NCBI GenBank assembly: GCA_015501075.1
Contig: JADNYJ010000006.1
Location: forward strand, 1 to 64,000
Source of the DNA: Gymnopilus junonius
Lineage: Eukaryota; Basidiomycota; Agaricomycetes; Agaricales; Galerinaceae
DNA length: 64,000 bases
Direction: 5' to 3'
The notes under the pieces were generated by a model. The model saw only the letters and a list, made by a program, of their open reading frames with translations, was not told where the DNA came from and ran no database searches. Shown here piece by piece: positions 22,483-33,890 of this stretch; position 1 is the stretch's first letter, and each line of letters opens with the position of its first letter. The position numbers were made by a program, and so were the translations under genes.

Positions 22483-23226
22483 ATGCATTTCACTTGGCTC
22501 GCTTCAGTGTCACTTCTATTCGGGATGGTGGCTTATGCTGCTCCTGCCGTGAATGTGCCGACTCCCATCGACCTACGAATCGAAGGAGCTGAAAAGACCA
22601 TCTTCGAAGGGATCGTCGTTACCAGAGGCCATAACGTTACGACACCTTCAGGCGGAGATCATCACTGCGATGGGACCAACAACAACGAAAATCCAGCGCC
22701 AGGACCGACATGTACCAGCGCGTTGGCTGACGCGGCGAAGCTTCACCACTTTGCATTTGATGGGTAAGTTAAACACGAATGCAAGGGAATTGTTACTGAT
22801 AATGAGTCGTTTAGGACCTTTCAAACAGAATTCGATGACTTCTTCATTACTTCCATTGGCGGCGACACGCAGACAACTACAGAATTCTGGGGACTCCTCC
22901 TTAATTTCCAATTCACTCCAGTCGGAGGATGCCAGCAAGAAGTCCAAGCTGCCGACCACGTCCTTTGGGCTTTCAATGCGTTCAACGCAGTCCATTTCTT
23001 GAAATTGACGGGACCAAGGGAAGCACAGGTTAACGAACCGGTTGTCCTCACTGTAACAGATGGGTCGACGGGCAGCCCAGTGGCAGGAGCGGATGTCAAT
23101 GGAGAGACAAGTGATGATGATGGAAAGGTCTCCGTGACCTTTGGGGAGATCGGCCTGAACTCGGTGAAGGCAGAGAAATCGGATTCAATTCGATCGAATG
23201 CGCTGAATATCGTAGTTACACCGTGA
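22483..23226 (+). CDS. Secreted DUF4430-family protein (copy A)
   Basis: Two exons, 22483-22763 and 22815-23226 (intron GTAAGT...GTTTAG, 51 nt), encode 230 residues. Residues 1 to about 19 form a signal peptide (MHFTWLASVSLLFGMVAYA). The mature part carries the DUF4430 pattern I know from mushroom proteins: VDLRIEG-type strand (IDLRIEGAEKTIFEG), HHCDGTNN, the PGPTCTSALADAAK block, FDDFFITSIGGDTQT and EFWGLLLNFQFTPVGGCQQEV. The last third (VVLTVTDGSTGSPVAGADVNG...GKVSVTF) resembles an Ig-like/carboxypeptidase-regulatory strand repeat. The domain is related to the C-terminal region of transcobalamins, but ligand and role are unknown in fungi. The frame is intact. Copy B follows 420 bp downstream on the same strand. 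Confidence 0.82.
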
Positions 23227-23645
23227 TGGCATCCTAGGCACTGGGTTCACCCGCTGACTGAAGAAATCCTATTGTATTTATAATACGTAAGACGTTCGGA
23301 AATCAGACGAGGAAGGGGCTGCCTTACTATTGAGGCATGGCATTTGACATCTTCTAGGTCAATCCAGAGTTAGGGCGGAATATTGCTAGACGATGTCAGA
23401 TAAACCCCATGGCGGCGTCGACTGAAACACGCCAGGGGGAATGTCTAAGTAAAGAGGACACCGTCAGTATATCCGAGCGCTGGGCATCATTTGACGTAAT
23501 ATTCTGAGAGGAATTGCCTGCGGTGATTGACTTTGAACGGCTCAGGGAAGATGTAAACGTTGAATATATTGTGCATGCTGTGAGGCGTTTGTGAATAAAA
23601 GAGGCTGTCAATTTGATGCTCTGGACACCTTGGTCCTACATCAAG

Positions 23646-24386
23646 ATGCAGACCATGCTTTTCTTCTCCATGTTGCTCTTCTTTCTAGGGACAACGGTGC
23701 ACGCCGTGCCTACCTTAAACGCACCAACGTTAGTAAATTTGCGAATTGAAGGAGGCGACAAGACCATCTTTGAAGGGCAAATACTCACCAAGGGACAACG
23801 TTACAACACCTTCAGGAGGGAATCACCACTGCGATGGGACAAACAACCACGCCAACCCACGCCCAGGGCCCACATCCACCAGTGCCTTAGACGATGCAGC
23901 GAAACGAAATGGGTTCTCGTTCGATGGGTGAGTTGTCGAAAGTCTGGCCAATGCGGAAGACTGACTACGCGTAGGACCTTTGACACTACATTCGATGACT
24001 TCTTCATCACCTCTATTGCCGGCGATACCCAGACTGCGACCGAGTTCTGGGGTATCCTCGTCAACTTCCAATTCACTCCGGTTGGAGGATGCCAAGAGGA
24101 AGTCAAGGTTGGAGACGATATCCTCTGGGCTTTCGACGCCTTCAACGCAGTAAACTTCTTGAAGCTCACCGGCCCAGCAACAGTGCACCGCAATCACCCT
24201 GTGGTTCTAACAGTCACCGATGGCCAGACAGGGAAACCAGTGGCTGGGGCGGAAGTCAATGGGAAGACAAGCGGCGCGAACGGAAAGGTAACAGTCACGT
24301 TCTCGAAGACAGGAGTAAACGGAGTCAAGGCAGAGAAACCGAGCACGATTCGATCTAATAGGGTGGATATTCTGGTTCTCCCCTGA
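23646..24386 (+). pseudogene. Secreted DUF4430-family protein (copy B), two-base deletion
   Basis: Tandem paralogue of copy A with the same two-exon layout and intron position (after FSFDG; GTGAGT...GCGTAG, about 23930-23976). It starts with a signal peptide (MQTMLFFSMLLFFLGTTVHA). Compared with copy A, two bases are missing near 23800: copy A reads GGCCATAACGTT and copy B GGACAACGTT. The frame is lost between GQILTKG and NVTTPSGGNHHCDGTNN. Exon 2 is intact (FDDFFITSIAGDTQT...DILVLP). Unlike other breaks in this window, this gap is not a mononucleotide undercall, so a true allelic lesion is more plausible. The Cys in the PGPTCTSAL block of copy A is Ser here. The continuous 257-codon frame from 23613 is a coincidence of the lesion plus readthrough of the intron. 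Confidence 0.75.
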
Positions 24387-24636
24387 GCACCACGGTGGCA
24401 TAAATATACGAACGTTACCTTTCTCATTGCCTAGTTATATGATGCGATTAAGATTGTATATGAAGATGAATGATGCAGCTTACAATAAGTATGTTCAGAA
24501 AACACGAGGTTGGGCAAAGTGAGTGGCGGAAGAATAAATTGAATACTTGTGCAAATTTTTTCGTTGTCACTATTCCGTTAAGCGAAGTTTAGGGCGATAT
24601 TGAGGATATGTATATCCAGTTACAACTTCTTAACAT

Positions 24637-24743
24637 GGCAAGATGGCCGAGCGGTTAAGGCGTGTGACTCAAGCTTAGCTTGCCTGCCTTGGCGGGTCTT
24701 CTCATAACGTAATGTTGCGTGGGTTCGAATCCCACTCTTGTCA
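24637..24743 (+). tRNA. tRNA-Leu(CAA) with intron
   Basis: The acceptor stem GGCAAGA pairs with TCTTGTC (24736-24742), with discriminator A at 24743. The D-arm, a long type II variable arm (ACG...CGT) and the T-arm GTGGGTTCGAATCCCAC are all present. The anticodon loop reads CTCAAG (anticodon CAA). The five-base stem TGTGA pairs with TCATA once an intron of about 27 nt after position 37 is removed. That intron contains TTG triplets able to pair with CAA, as in other eukaryotic tRNA-Leu(CAA) genes. Confidence 0.92.
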
Positions 24744-24746
24744 TAC

Positions 24747-24752
24747 TTTTTT
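24747..24752 (+). terminator. RNA polymerase III terminator
   Basis: A run of six T three bases after the tRNA 3' end, the standard Pol III stop signal. Confidence 0.8.
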
Positions 24753-24850
24753 GCATTTATCCCTACCAAATACATTATTTACTTTGTTGTCGCAAATTGT
24801 TCTTGTCTTTATTTAATCAAGTATCGTGAAGTATGTTATCTTTTTTCTGT

Positions 24851-25743
24851 TCATGGCTGAGGAAATGATTTTACTCCGTCTTTTACAGCTTGCCATGAAC
24901 GCCGTGAGCTTATCTCTTTAAACCATCTGCTTCAAAGAATGCTCAGTGCACCTTCAATTTCGATAATTCTTCTCAAACCTTACCTATTAACATTCGGCCT
25001 TTTCTCAATTAGATTGCATTCGATTACATCGCTCCCAAGTATGTTAGGCGAATAGCCGTATGGCAATGGGAAGAAGTCCACGAGTGTGATATTCTCCGAA
25101 TAGGACATGCGTGAGTTATGGAATACGGAATGTTTTTGATAGAAAATGCTTACATCTCCCGCTAAGTATCTCTGTTTCGCCAGAATTGAATCATACACAT
25201 CTAATTTAACTGAAAAATCGGCAGCCAGCTGGTTGACCACGTCTTGATTGGGCTTCAGCTCAACTCTCCTGAAAAGATTTAAGATTTTCGTTGGTGCATG
25301 TAAATAGAAACTGACAGCTTTTTGATGACCTCCTTCCAGATTTGAGACGCGTGGAATTCGAAATTAGCCACCTCGCTAGACGCTGCTTGCTCAAAAAGCG
25401 CCTTTTCCTTGAAGTCGGTAGGTATTAATGGCGGCCCACGGCTTGCATACTTCTCTGCTATGTATCGTCCAATCGCCCTACTCTCATAGATGAGGAAACC
25501 CTCATCATCCTACAAGAGGAAAGGTAATAGCTTAAGTAATAGGCAGCTTAGCGGGTTTCGAAGTCTACATACAAGCAGCGGAATCTGCCCAAATGGTTGC
25601 TTGTTCATGTACGCTGGAGTTTTCTGCTCTTTGTTCGGAGTGTCGATGACAATAAATTCGAATGGGACTTTCTTCTCGATCAAAACCACGGCTGCGCGAC
25701 GAGTTGCCGAAGAGCGAACAGCCCCGTAAAGCTTAACTACCAT
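24851..25743 (-). CDS. Glutathione S-transferase, Phi-like
   Basis: Five exons (25743-25573, 25509-25316, 25268-25154, 25093-24984, 24929-24851) sum to 223 codons including TGA, giving 222 residues. The N-terminal thioredoxin fold shows KLYGAVRSSATRRAAVVLIEK. The cis-Pro is P55, in GQIPLL, and the glutathione-contacting ES pair is E66-S67, in LIYESRAIGRYIAEKYA. The C-terminal helical domain carries YLAGDNITLVDFFPLPYG and ends in RWFKEISSRRSWQAV. GSTs conjugate or bind glutathione to electrophiles. The RSSATRR active-site loop fits a Ser-type class, and I favour the fungal Phi-like group (known from wood-decay fungi). No targeting peptide is visible; the protein is probably cytosolic. All junctions are GT...AG and the frame closes. 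Confidence 0.92.
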
Positions 25744-27183
25744 GATATTCGAAGGATAATCCACCGCTTTGAGGCCTTAGTAAGTGCTTTCACAATGCTC
25801 TATCGCTGTATAAATGGGGTTTCAAGCGCATTTGGTCAACCGAAGTTAATTCCAGATGATGCAGGTTCAGCATATCTTACTATCTGTGTTGCTTTTATCT
25901 TCTCTATGAGGGTATTTGAAGCTTGGAGCAATATTCTGTCCAATAAGTATCGATGTGGAAGGTCACAGTGATGGAACTTAAAAATCCGGTCTGCCAATAA
26001 CCGGCTCCGCATGGTGCGGTCACCTGAATTCCCGAAAAAAACTCAAGTCTGCTCTGATCATCTCCCCGTTGTGCTCTCACGTTTATGTAGCATTGGAGTA
26101 GGTCAGCTCGGGGCTAGGAAACTGATGCTCGCAAACGCGTTGAGCAGGCCGAGCGGATAGCCTCAAACGCAGTCGCAATGGGTAACCAAGGGGCTAAATT
26201 GTCGGTGTGGAGCGCAAGGGCTGGCACAATTTCAGAATGTGCGCAGCCGTTGATGGGAAGTAACCAGGAATGTACTTAGAATTGACTTAGATAGTTTATC
26301 GGGTAACATAAGCCCTCCATTGGTAAATCAGTCATCGAATTGAAACACGAATCGAGTCAAATATGTAACATGTCCTATTAGGTGAAGTTCACAGCAATGC
26401 GTGCCTTGAGGATGCGTTATCAACGGCACTCCATCTTGATTTTGATTCACCCTCGCCAGGATGAGTCAAGTAAGATTTAATTGACACGGCGTTGACGGCG
26501 GTCGATACCTCTATTGGATTTTAGTATCAATATGCGGGTATAAGATAGGATAGTGATAGTGATAGCGGTTAAGAAAATTTCGCAGGATCCAACAGGATCG
26601 ATTTGGGATCGATCGAACTCCGCTGACCTCCTCTCGCTGCATTCAAGATGATAACTAACTAAACCGCTTTGGGCGCTTGGATATGAAACTCATATGGATG
26701 CGCCGCTTACTAAAAACAGCTTTATGGATTCATTATAGTGGCTTTGATGTGCCATTGCACAGCCTAGAATAGGAGAACGTCGGTGAAGGGAATCTGGGGC
26801 TATTTGCATCCCGCTCGGCATGGGAGGGCATCAATATGATCTCCGCTTCAATTACTTTTTTCAGACACCGATCATGCAATCTGTTGCAAGTGAGTCCCGA
26901 CTCCCGACCTTTTCGTAGCATTGCCATGGGCGGCCAAAGATACATTCCAGTAAACCTCTCTTAATGTACCTGTGGATCAATGAATACATTACGCAACAGT
27001 ATCTACCGTTACTCCTAGCGTCTATTGGTTGTTAAAAGAATCTGCTCCATGCTGGCAGTTTCAAGTTGGCAGAGCAAGGGATTGCAGAGTTTGCTCCATT
27101 CTACTAGGTAAGCCATAGCATATCCTTTGTTTTTCGCACTATATAATGCAGCCTTCAAAGTTCAATTCACCCCACAAAGTATC
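25744..27183. other. Intergenic, no gene seen
   Basis: 1.4 kb between the divergent GST and BBE-type genes. Only motif-free short frames, plus a short GATAGTGATAGTGATAG repeat near 26550. Probably holds both promoters. Confidence 0.5.
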
Positions 27184-29801
27184 ATGTTTTCTCTCGCTCT
27201 TTACTTAGGTATAGCTGCTGTACCTGCCTTTGCTCAGACTTCACAGGACTGGGCGAAACTGAATGCCACTGTTGGAGGCCGACTGTTCACTGGAATTCCC
27301 TGGGCAGAACCATGTTTTTCATCCTACAATGGGAAGCATGTCAAACCTGATCCAGCCCAATGTGCCTTTGTTGAACAGAACTTCTTCAACAGTCACTGTA
27401 TGTATGTTTATCTCACCATTATTCGCTGCTGACAATACTTTCTAGTAAACCGCAGTGCATTCTTTTCAGCATATGCCGTGGTATGTCCGATAGTTTCGCG
27501 CTTGCGGCCTTGCTGACTTGTATTATGCCGCTCGATAGACCAATTTCGAGACATGTATGGCGACAGGCGCCCAATGCGAGTTAGATTGGACGAATCCGAC
27601 GAACCCTTTGGCCTTCCGATCCCCGAATGACTGCAAGCAGGGGAGCATTTCCGACTATTATGTCAGTAGTCTTCTACCTCTATCCTTGTTCTACCTTTCA
27701 TCGAAGTCTAGATTGACGTGAGGAGCGCAAACGATGTCATTGCAGCTCTAAAATTTTCGAAGTCAACCGGGATCAAGCTCGTAGTCAAGAATACTGGGGT
27801 CAGTCTTCTACAATTTACAGTTGGACACCTGCTCATGCATTCTCTAGCACGATTACAAGGGTCGTAGCTCTGCTCCAGGGTCCCTAGGGCTATGGGTAAA
27901 TTCAATTTGATTTACATCGCGGAATAGGGCACTGATAGAATTCTGAAATCTAGACGCATAACATGAAATCTGTGAGTTGTTTCCGGTAAAGCTCCTTTTC
28001 ATACTCTCATTGTTTATGCTAGCTATCTCATAATCCTAAATTCGTTCCTGATGGGTGTTCATCGAAGACAGCACCGCAGTCTGCTGTGAACTATGCGGTA
28101 AGGTATAACATGATGATCTCGAGAAAACTCTAACTCATGGAAATCTTACAGGCAGGCTCTCAATTCCAAGAAATATATCAATTCGCTGAAGAGAACAAAT
28201 TGACTCTTGTTGGTGGTTCGGATCAATCTGTCGGAGCTGCAGGTGGCTGGCATCAGGTTGGTCTATTAGTTCGCAAGTGGCCATTAATTGTCGCTAATAT
28301 TCGTTTATATAGGGAGGTGGTCACTCTGCACTTTCTCCTACCCTTGGAATGGGTGCCGATCGCGCTGTGAGAGCTCCACGCTAGTTCTGTTGTTTAGTTT
28401 ATTGACTTTTTATAGCTTCAATATAAAATAGTTACCCCAGACGGCGTCTTACGCACAGCAAACGCCTGTCAGAACTCGGATCTTTTCTGGGCGCTCCGCG
28501 GTGGAGGAGGAGGGACCTTTGGAGTTGTGATCGAAATAACTGTGAAAGCATCTCCTGTCCAGAGTCTCCAAGTGTGAGTTTGATATACTGTGGCCGTTGT
28601 GGAAGCTTATTTTGAGCATATATCAGTGCTAATATTAACTGGCCGGTAACGAACACAAATTTACGACAAGTCATGTCAGTTTACATCGACAATGCTACCA
28701 CATTGGCCAAGCAGGGATGGGGAGGTTACCTCACAGTACGCACCTTCATACCAATTATACCCCATAATCTCAAAAAATTCTAGCCCACAGAGGGGAACTT
28801 AATCTTAATCAATCCCAAACTCAGCACTAAACAAGCTCAGGAATCAATGCAAGCTCTTATTAGCTTGACGGAGAAATTGGGCGGAGTATCCAATGTAACT
28901 CAAACCTCCACTTTCTTGGGCTGGTTCAATGGATGGGTTAAGGGCACGGCTGGAACTCAAGACGTAAGGCTTTCTGCCACTTCTAACTTGACATGATAAT
29001 AACAAAGAGGGTTTTCCAGAATGTCGGACTCCCGATTTCAATGGGATCTCGTTTGATTCCGCAAGCCAACCACGCAACCGCAAAAGGTCGAGCTCAGCTC
29101 TTGGAAGCCTTGCTTAATGCCTTCAATGCCGCTTTTTTCTCCCAGTTGTGTATGACGACTCCTTTCGCAGCAAATCAACCAGACGAGGTTACTAGTATCA
29201 ACCCAGTCTGGAGGACATCGCTCTATCATGTAAGTCTCTTAATACAACTAGTATGCCATGCCTTATGAAGTATGTTTTAGGTCATCCTATCGAATACTTG
29301 GGACTTCAATGCAACACTAGCGGAAAGGAAAGCGGCATACGCAGCCAGTTCTAAAGCGGCAAACTTTTTGCGGGAGATAACGCCAAACTCGGGAGCATAC
29401 GTTGTAAGTGTTGCTAAGTCCATTTAATGAATCGAAGGCTTGATTAATGATGCAATGTATTATCAGAATGAAGCTGACGTTCACGAGCCAAATTATCAAT
29501 GTATGACAATATTCTGCGACGTTTCTGCCACACCTAACATATTTTTTTTCTCGTCAGTTTCGTTCTGGAATTCCAAGTACCAAAGGTTGCTTCAAATCAA
29601 GAACAAATAGTAAGATATTGTGCTTGACATCTCACCTATTTGTCCTAACTACCTGAAACTATGATAGTGATCCCGAGCGTGTCTTCGATTGTTGGGAGTG
29701 TGGTAAGTGCATTAGCCTTCTTAGTCAATCTTTGTTAAAATCTTTGGCATTTAGTTGGATGGAAAGGGCAGAACTCTCCACAATACAAGTGCTACATATA
29801 A
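27184..29801 (+). CDS. Secreted FAD-linked oxidoreductase, berberine-bridge/VAO type
   Basis: More than ten short exons from ATG 27184 to TAA 29799-29801 read a signal peptide ([17 protein letters not shown]) and then a VAO-fold oxidase. [36 protein letters not shown] is the FAD-binding half, split here over exons; its His is the expected covalent flavin link. [33 protein letters not shown] and [16 protein letters not shown] follow. The protein ends with the BBE C-terminal motif NPERVF-type ([14 protein letters not shown]). Such enzymes oxidise secreted or cell-wall substrates with O2, giving H2O2. The substrate cannot be told. Coding was traced by conserved segments, so individual exon edges are approximate. 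No stop was found inside the joined exons I read. Confidence 0.85.
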
Positions 29802-30594
29802 TGAACGGGTCGCCTTTCAGTATATTCCTTATTTCTTCTTTACCTTCTTCAGACGTTATTGCTTAATTATTAGTAGCATAAATCCACTTCAAGTTGAGTA
29901 TATTTCTTAATAGGTCTTTTATATAATTACAATTATACATCCATATATCTATATCATTATGCATAACAAGTTTCGAGATAAATTTAAAGGAATGATGCGT
30001 GAACCTCCGAGAGCATTTATTAGGTTTGGTGGATTGAAAGAGCGTTGAAGGGATGCTTTCGAATTATCTAAGCTAGTAGCGCGGCGGCTCCCCTCGAAGC
30101 AGAGTAATACATTTAGAGATCAGCAGCTGGTTTATCATAATGAGAATGAAAAAAGACACTAAAGGAGTACAGCTTAGACCAAAGTTACGATGTAAGATTT
30201 TACTTTGAGGACGAGAGAGCGGGAAGGTGTAGCCAAACAACGGCAAACACTAGCCACTGGGCAAAGTTTGATACGTCCTCGCCGCCTCGCTCGTCAACGT
30301 CCAGACTCCCCGCAAGACCGTCCTCAAAATCCGTGCTGTGAGTATGCCAGACCGTTTCTCCATGTCCCCACGAACCCATCAAGAGTGATTTCACGCGATT
30401 TGGACCGGTGGAAATGGGTGGATGGGTCCGACTGTTTGTGGATGACGGCTGACTCTGTTGCTTTCATTTTCGCAGCCGGAACAGCAAGTGCGAATTTCCA
30501 ACGTCGCAGTACGTCTTATCGTTGTCTATGCAGAGAAAATCGCTCATTTTTGCCTGGTTTACAGCTTCCTAAACAATAAACCTACAGGCCCAGC
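29802..30594. other. Intergenic and eS10 5' region
   Basis: AT-rich 3' flank of the oxidase, then the promoter of the ribosomal gene. A possible 5' UTR intron lies at about 30509-30563 (GTACGTC...TTTACAG), a common arrangement in ribosomal-protein genes. The open frame at 30205-30579 lacks motifs and is rejected. Confidence 0.4.
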
Positions 30595-31156
30595 ATGATC
30601 ATTCCTAAACAGAACAGGCGCATCATCTACGAGAACCTCTTCAAGGGTGCGTGGTGGTTTTCATGAGGGCTAGAAAGAGGGATACTAATGGAGGCTCGAT
30701 AATAGAGGGTGTCCTCGTCGCCAAAAAGGACTTCAACGCGCCTAAGCATGAAGAGCTCGATGTCCCCAACCTGCAGGTCATCAAGGCCCTCCAGAGCTTG
30801 ACCTCCAAGGCCTCGTCAAGACTCAGTTCTCTTGGCAATGGTACTACTACGTCCTCACCCCCGAGGGCGTTGAATACCTCCGTGAATGGTAAGATTTATC
30901 TTAGTTTGGATTCGTTCTCAGATTTAATAAATCTATCCTAAAGGCTCCACCTCCCCACTGAAATCGTCCCTGCCACACACAAAAAGGCAGCCCGCCCTCC
31001 CCGTCCCGCCACCGTCCGCCCTGGTGCTGGTGGCGAGGGTGCTTACCGTCCCCCCGCGGCGACCGTGTCGAATACCGCAGCAAGAAGGAGGAGGGTGCTC
31101 CTGGAGAGTACAGGCCACAATTCGCTGGTGTTGGACGGGGTGCTCCTCGGGAGTAA
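30595..31156 (+). CDS. RPS10: 40S ribosomal protein S10 (eS10)
   Basis: Exons 30595-30646, 30706-30888 and 30944-31156 encode the S10/plectin domain. It begins [20 protein letters not shown], continues through [18 protein letters not shown], then [22 protein letters not shown] and [15 protein letters not shown] basic Gly/Arg tail follows. eS10 sits near the mRNA entry side of the small subunit head. As written the frame breaks twice: at 30809-30810 (GG where GGG gives SKGLVKTQ) and at 31050-31055 (six C where seven give RPPRGDR). With both bases restored the sum is exactly 150 codons including stop. A ribosomal protein gene is very unlikely to be dead, so these are strong evidence of undercalled homopolymers. 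Confidence 0.93.
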
Positions 31157-31446
31157 ACCGTTGGGTGCGAGGCCTTTCTACATCATCCTTTTACGACGAT
31201 TGCAAGTGTGTGGTATGAGCATGTGTTTTATGTACCCCCATGCTATGCTATTTTTCTCGATATGCAGGATATCTTTTTTTTTCTTTCTCATACATACATT
31301 TACCCAATCCACAGGGGAATGCAAGTGGGGTTTCCTTACCCAAAAATGTCGACGACGTTTCTTAAACGGGACTGTCTGCTTTTATTCCACTCGCTCTGCC
31401 TGCCGTCGATCACTTGTTTCGTGAAAGAGCTGAGTTGATGGGACTT

Positions 31447-33377
31447 TCAGAGAATGAATGGCTTGCTGTGAAAAGACCACCTCTTACGAGCGCAGCGTGA
31501 TGAACCACCAACGAACAAATTTGCTTCGATACTCACAAGCTTATCTAGGATACCCAGCACCCCAGGGTCGGCAAGCAAGTCGTGGTCCACATTTCTAACG
31601 TCTTCGATGGATTCCGCGAAGTCAGTCAACTTCCATCCGTCTAATTCACCCTGCTGATCGAAAGCACTTCTTAGGACGTCAACAGCTTCCTCATGACGAA
31701 TTTCAAAATCCCTAAATGTCCCTGACTTGGCAGCCACAGCCAGTCGACGATTAGTGGCGGTCCGTCTCGCGATAGGATACGGATAGTCGCTGGCAAACCA
31801 CACAGTTGTCACGTTCTCAGCTAGGGTGTGATCATGGAGGATACTGGTTAGCACGTCAACCAATGCATGGGCGCACTCTTCCAAAATCTCGGGGTCGACG
31901 GTCTCCATCCGCCAATGAATGACAAGATATGGGTCCTTGGGAGCGTACCTCTCCGCTAGATCATGCATCCGCCCTGAGTATTGCAGACTTTGACCGCCTA
32001 ACGAAGAAGGAAATACAGGATGGCGCAAGTCCCAGTTCACAACCACCACATCGGGTTCGGGTGTCTCCGTGTCTCTTATATCGTTGATAACGTTTTGCTG
32101 AAGCAATGCCGTCTCTGGGAGCAGGATGCGCCTCTGCAGGACAGTCGTCAACGCGTCGAGGATAGAATCTCCGATAGGTCTGATACTGCCATCTTTACTT
32201 GTGACAACGTGGGCTGACACGAAGACAGGCAGTGCGGGGCCAAGTGGACGGAATTTATTCGCGACACACCCTGGTAAATCGCGTTCCCAAGCACCAAACT
32301 TGCTGTATGCGTGCACTGTCACGTCCTCGTTTGCATAAAGACCCCGATTCCGAAAAGTGTCTCGCAATGGCAGGCTGGGCGCGACGGAGATCAGCTGAGA
32401 GTTCACAGAGACACGGCCATACTTTTCTCGGTTTTCCCACCACGATCTGAACGCCTCAAGCTCTACGAACGCCTCCTGGTCATGATTACCGGCCTCAGCT
32501 GCCAACAGAGAAGAAACATCATAGTACATCGCAAAAGGCCACTTGAAGCAAGCCCCAATCTTACTCTTGCCGACATTAGGCAGGACTAGAGTACGATTGA
32601 GGCTCCTCGCGAGCTGTGCGATCTGAGAGAGGTGGATGCGGGCTTTGGATTCTTGTTCGGCGATGCGGAGTGGCAGGAGAAAACGGCATGGGCGGGGGTG
32701 GGCGGCGGATTCGCAGATGGCGTTGCTGCTGCTGCTACTGCCCAGGCTGCCTTTGTTGGATGCAGAGCTGCTTCCGCCGCCACCATCGCCCTTGGAGGAG
32801 CGCGAGACGCGCTGTGGTTCGGGAATACGTGTGATCAGGGGCAGCCGTTGTCGTTGGGGTGTAGGCATGGGAGGAGAAAGGCCATAATCATCCGCGAAGA
32901 AGTGCTCCAGCCTATCAAGCTTAGCCATGATTGAGCGGTCGACGAGAGGGTACTTCCAAGGTTTCTCTTTCGCGTCGGCGGTGGGGCTTTCTGCCACCTT
33001 GGTTGCCTGTGTCCCATGTGGATGATCGGTTGGGCTATCCGTCCTCCAGAGGTCAAAATCAGAGCCATTCACACCCCGCTGGCTGTTCGTCGTCTCAGCA
33101 GGTACCACAGCGACATAGAAGCAAGGTTTCTGAGCCCATTTACGCGCATATATGCTCCTAGAATCAAGAGTACGACGCCCAGCGCCATCAGAGAGCAGAA
33201 GCAGAAGCAAAGTCTAGTCCTGGATAGTGCGAAGCGATTCCTAGATGAGCGTATACGCCCTCCTGTCAACCTTTTGCCAAGTTTTGGACTCCAAAGCACA
33301 TCGTCGCGTCCATGGTCACCGAGTTCTGGAGAACACCAATCAATTGTATCCCCCGTTTTTGACCGCGCTCTGAGCAT
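31447..33377 (-). CDS. O-fucosyltransferase-like (PF10250-type) type II membrane protein
   Basis: From ATG 33377-33375, about 55 cytosolic residues precede one membrane helix (CSLMALGVVLLILGAYM). A variable stalk with a Ser/Gly-rich run follows (about residues 180-210), and then the catalytic region. That region has QIAQLARSLNRTLVLPNVGKS, typical of the acceptor/donor-binding N-domain, then YLVIHWRMETV, the HWRxE-type motif. TTVWFASDYPYP lies near the GDP-sugar site. These are features of fungal GDP-fucose protein O-fucosyltransferase-like proteins; the real sugar donor is not established. The frame shifts once at the CCCC run 33074-33077 (GGGG on the coding strand; one more G joins TASG to GVNGSDF). 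With it, the length is 644 codons including stop. Single exon; probably Golgi. Confidence 0.78.
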
Positions 33378-33890
33378 ATGTGGGCCTACTGATGCTCTTG
33401 AATACCTGCCAGGGTAGTCGCAGAATGTTGGGCAGAAGATTGGAAGGGGTTGGTTGAGACCCTTGGCTTTTGTTTGGCTTCGAGGACGTAATCAAACACG
33501 ACATTGGCAGGCAGGGCGGACTCTCGTTCTCAAAATTCAAGTTCTTGCAATGTTTCCATTCAAAGTTCGAGTCCCTTGAAGCGAGGGCATGAACAGACCT
33601 CGAGCTGATTTATAGGTAAGCACCTAATGCCATTTTCCTTACGTTCTATAGTACTCAGCAACCCCCATCTAATTTTTAAAATTTCCAGTCAAATTTCCTT
33701 GCGATTATCTACACACCTCAGTATTATGCTCGTGGCCTTGCGTCTTTATAAATAGTTCGCAAAGCGTCCGCGCGGTACAGCTATGTTCGTCACTGCGTTA
33801 CTTGGCAGATGATCATGATTTACCTTGGGTCGCTAATAATTTACTTAATAAGGCCACATCCTGTCCCTTTTCCAGCGCAATTATTCTGTG
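33378..33890. other. Divergent intergenic region
   Basis: Lies between head-to-head genes; no further gene seen. Confidence 0.4.

Noticed and set aside
23613..24386. Continuous 257-codon frame as an intact DUF4430 gene
   Set aside because: It reads through a clear intron and, after the 2-base gap, uses the wrong frame in the middle, losing NVTTPSGG...HHCDGTNN.
30205..30579. 124-codon frame upstream of eS10
   Set aside because: Arg-rich without motif; overlaps the expected promoter and 5' UTR of the ribosomal gene.
31065..31424. Frame overlapping the end of eS10
   Set aside because: Shadow frame created by the missing C at 31050-31055; the eS10 tail reads better with the base restored.
31447..33210. 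587-codon frame as the complete fucosyltransferase-like protein
   Set aside because: It starts at a non-ATG codon and lacks the membrane anchor, which lies in the adjacent frame and joins when one base is restored.
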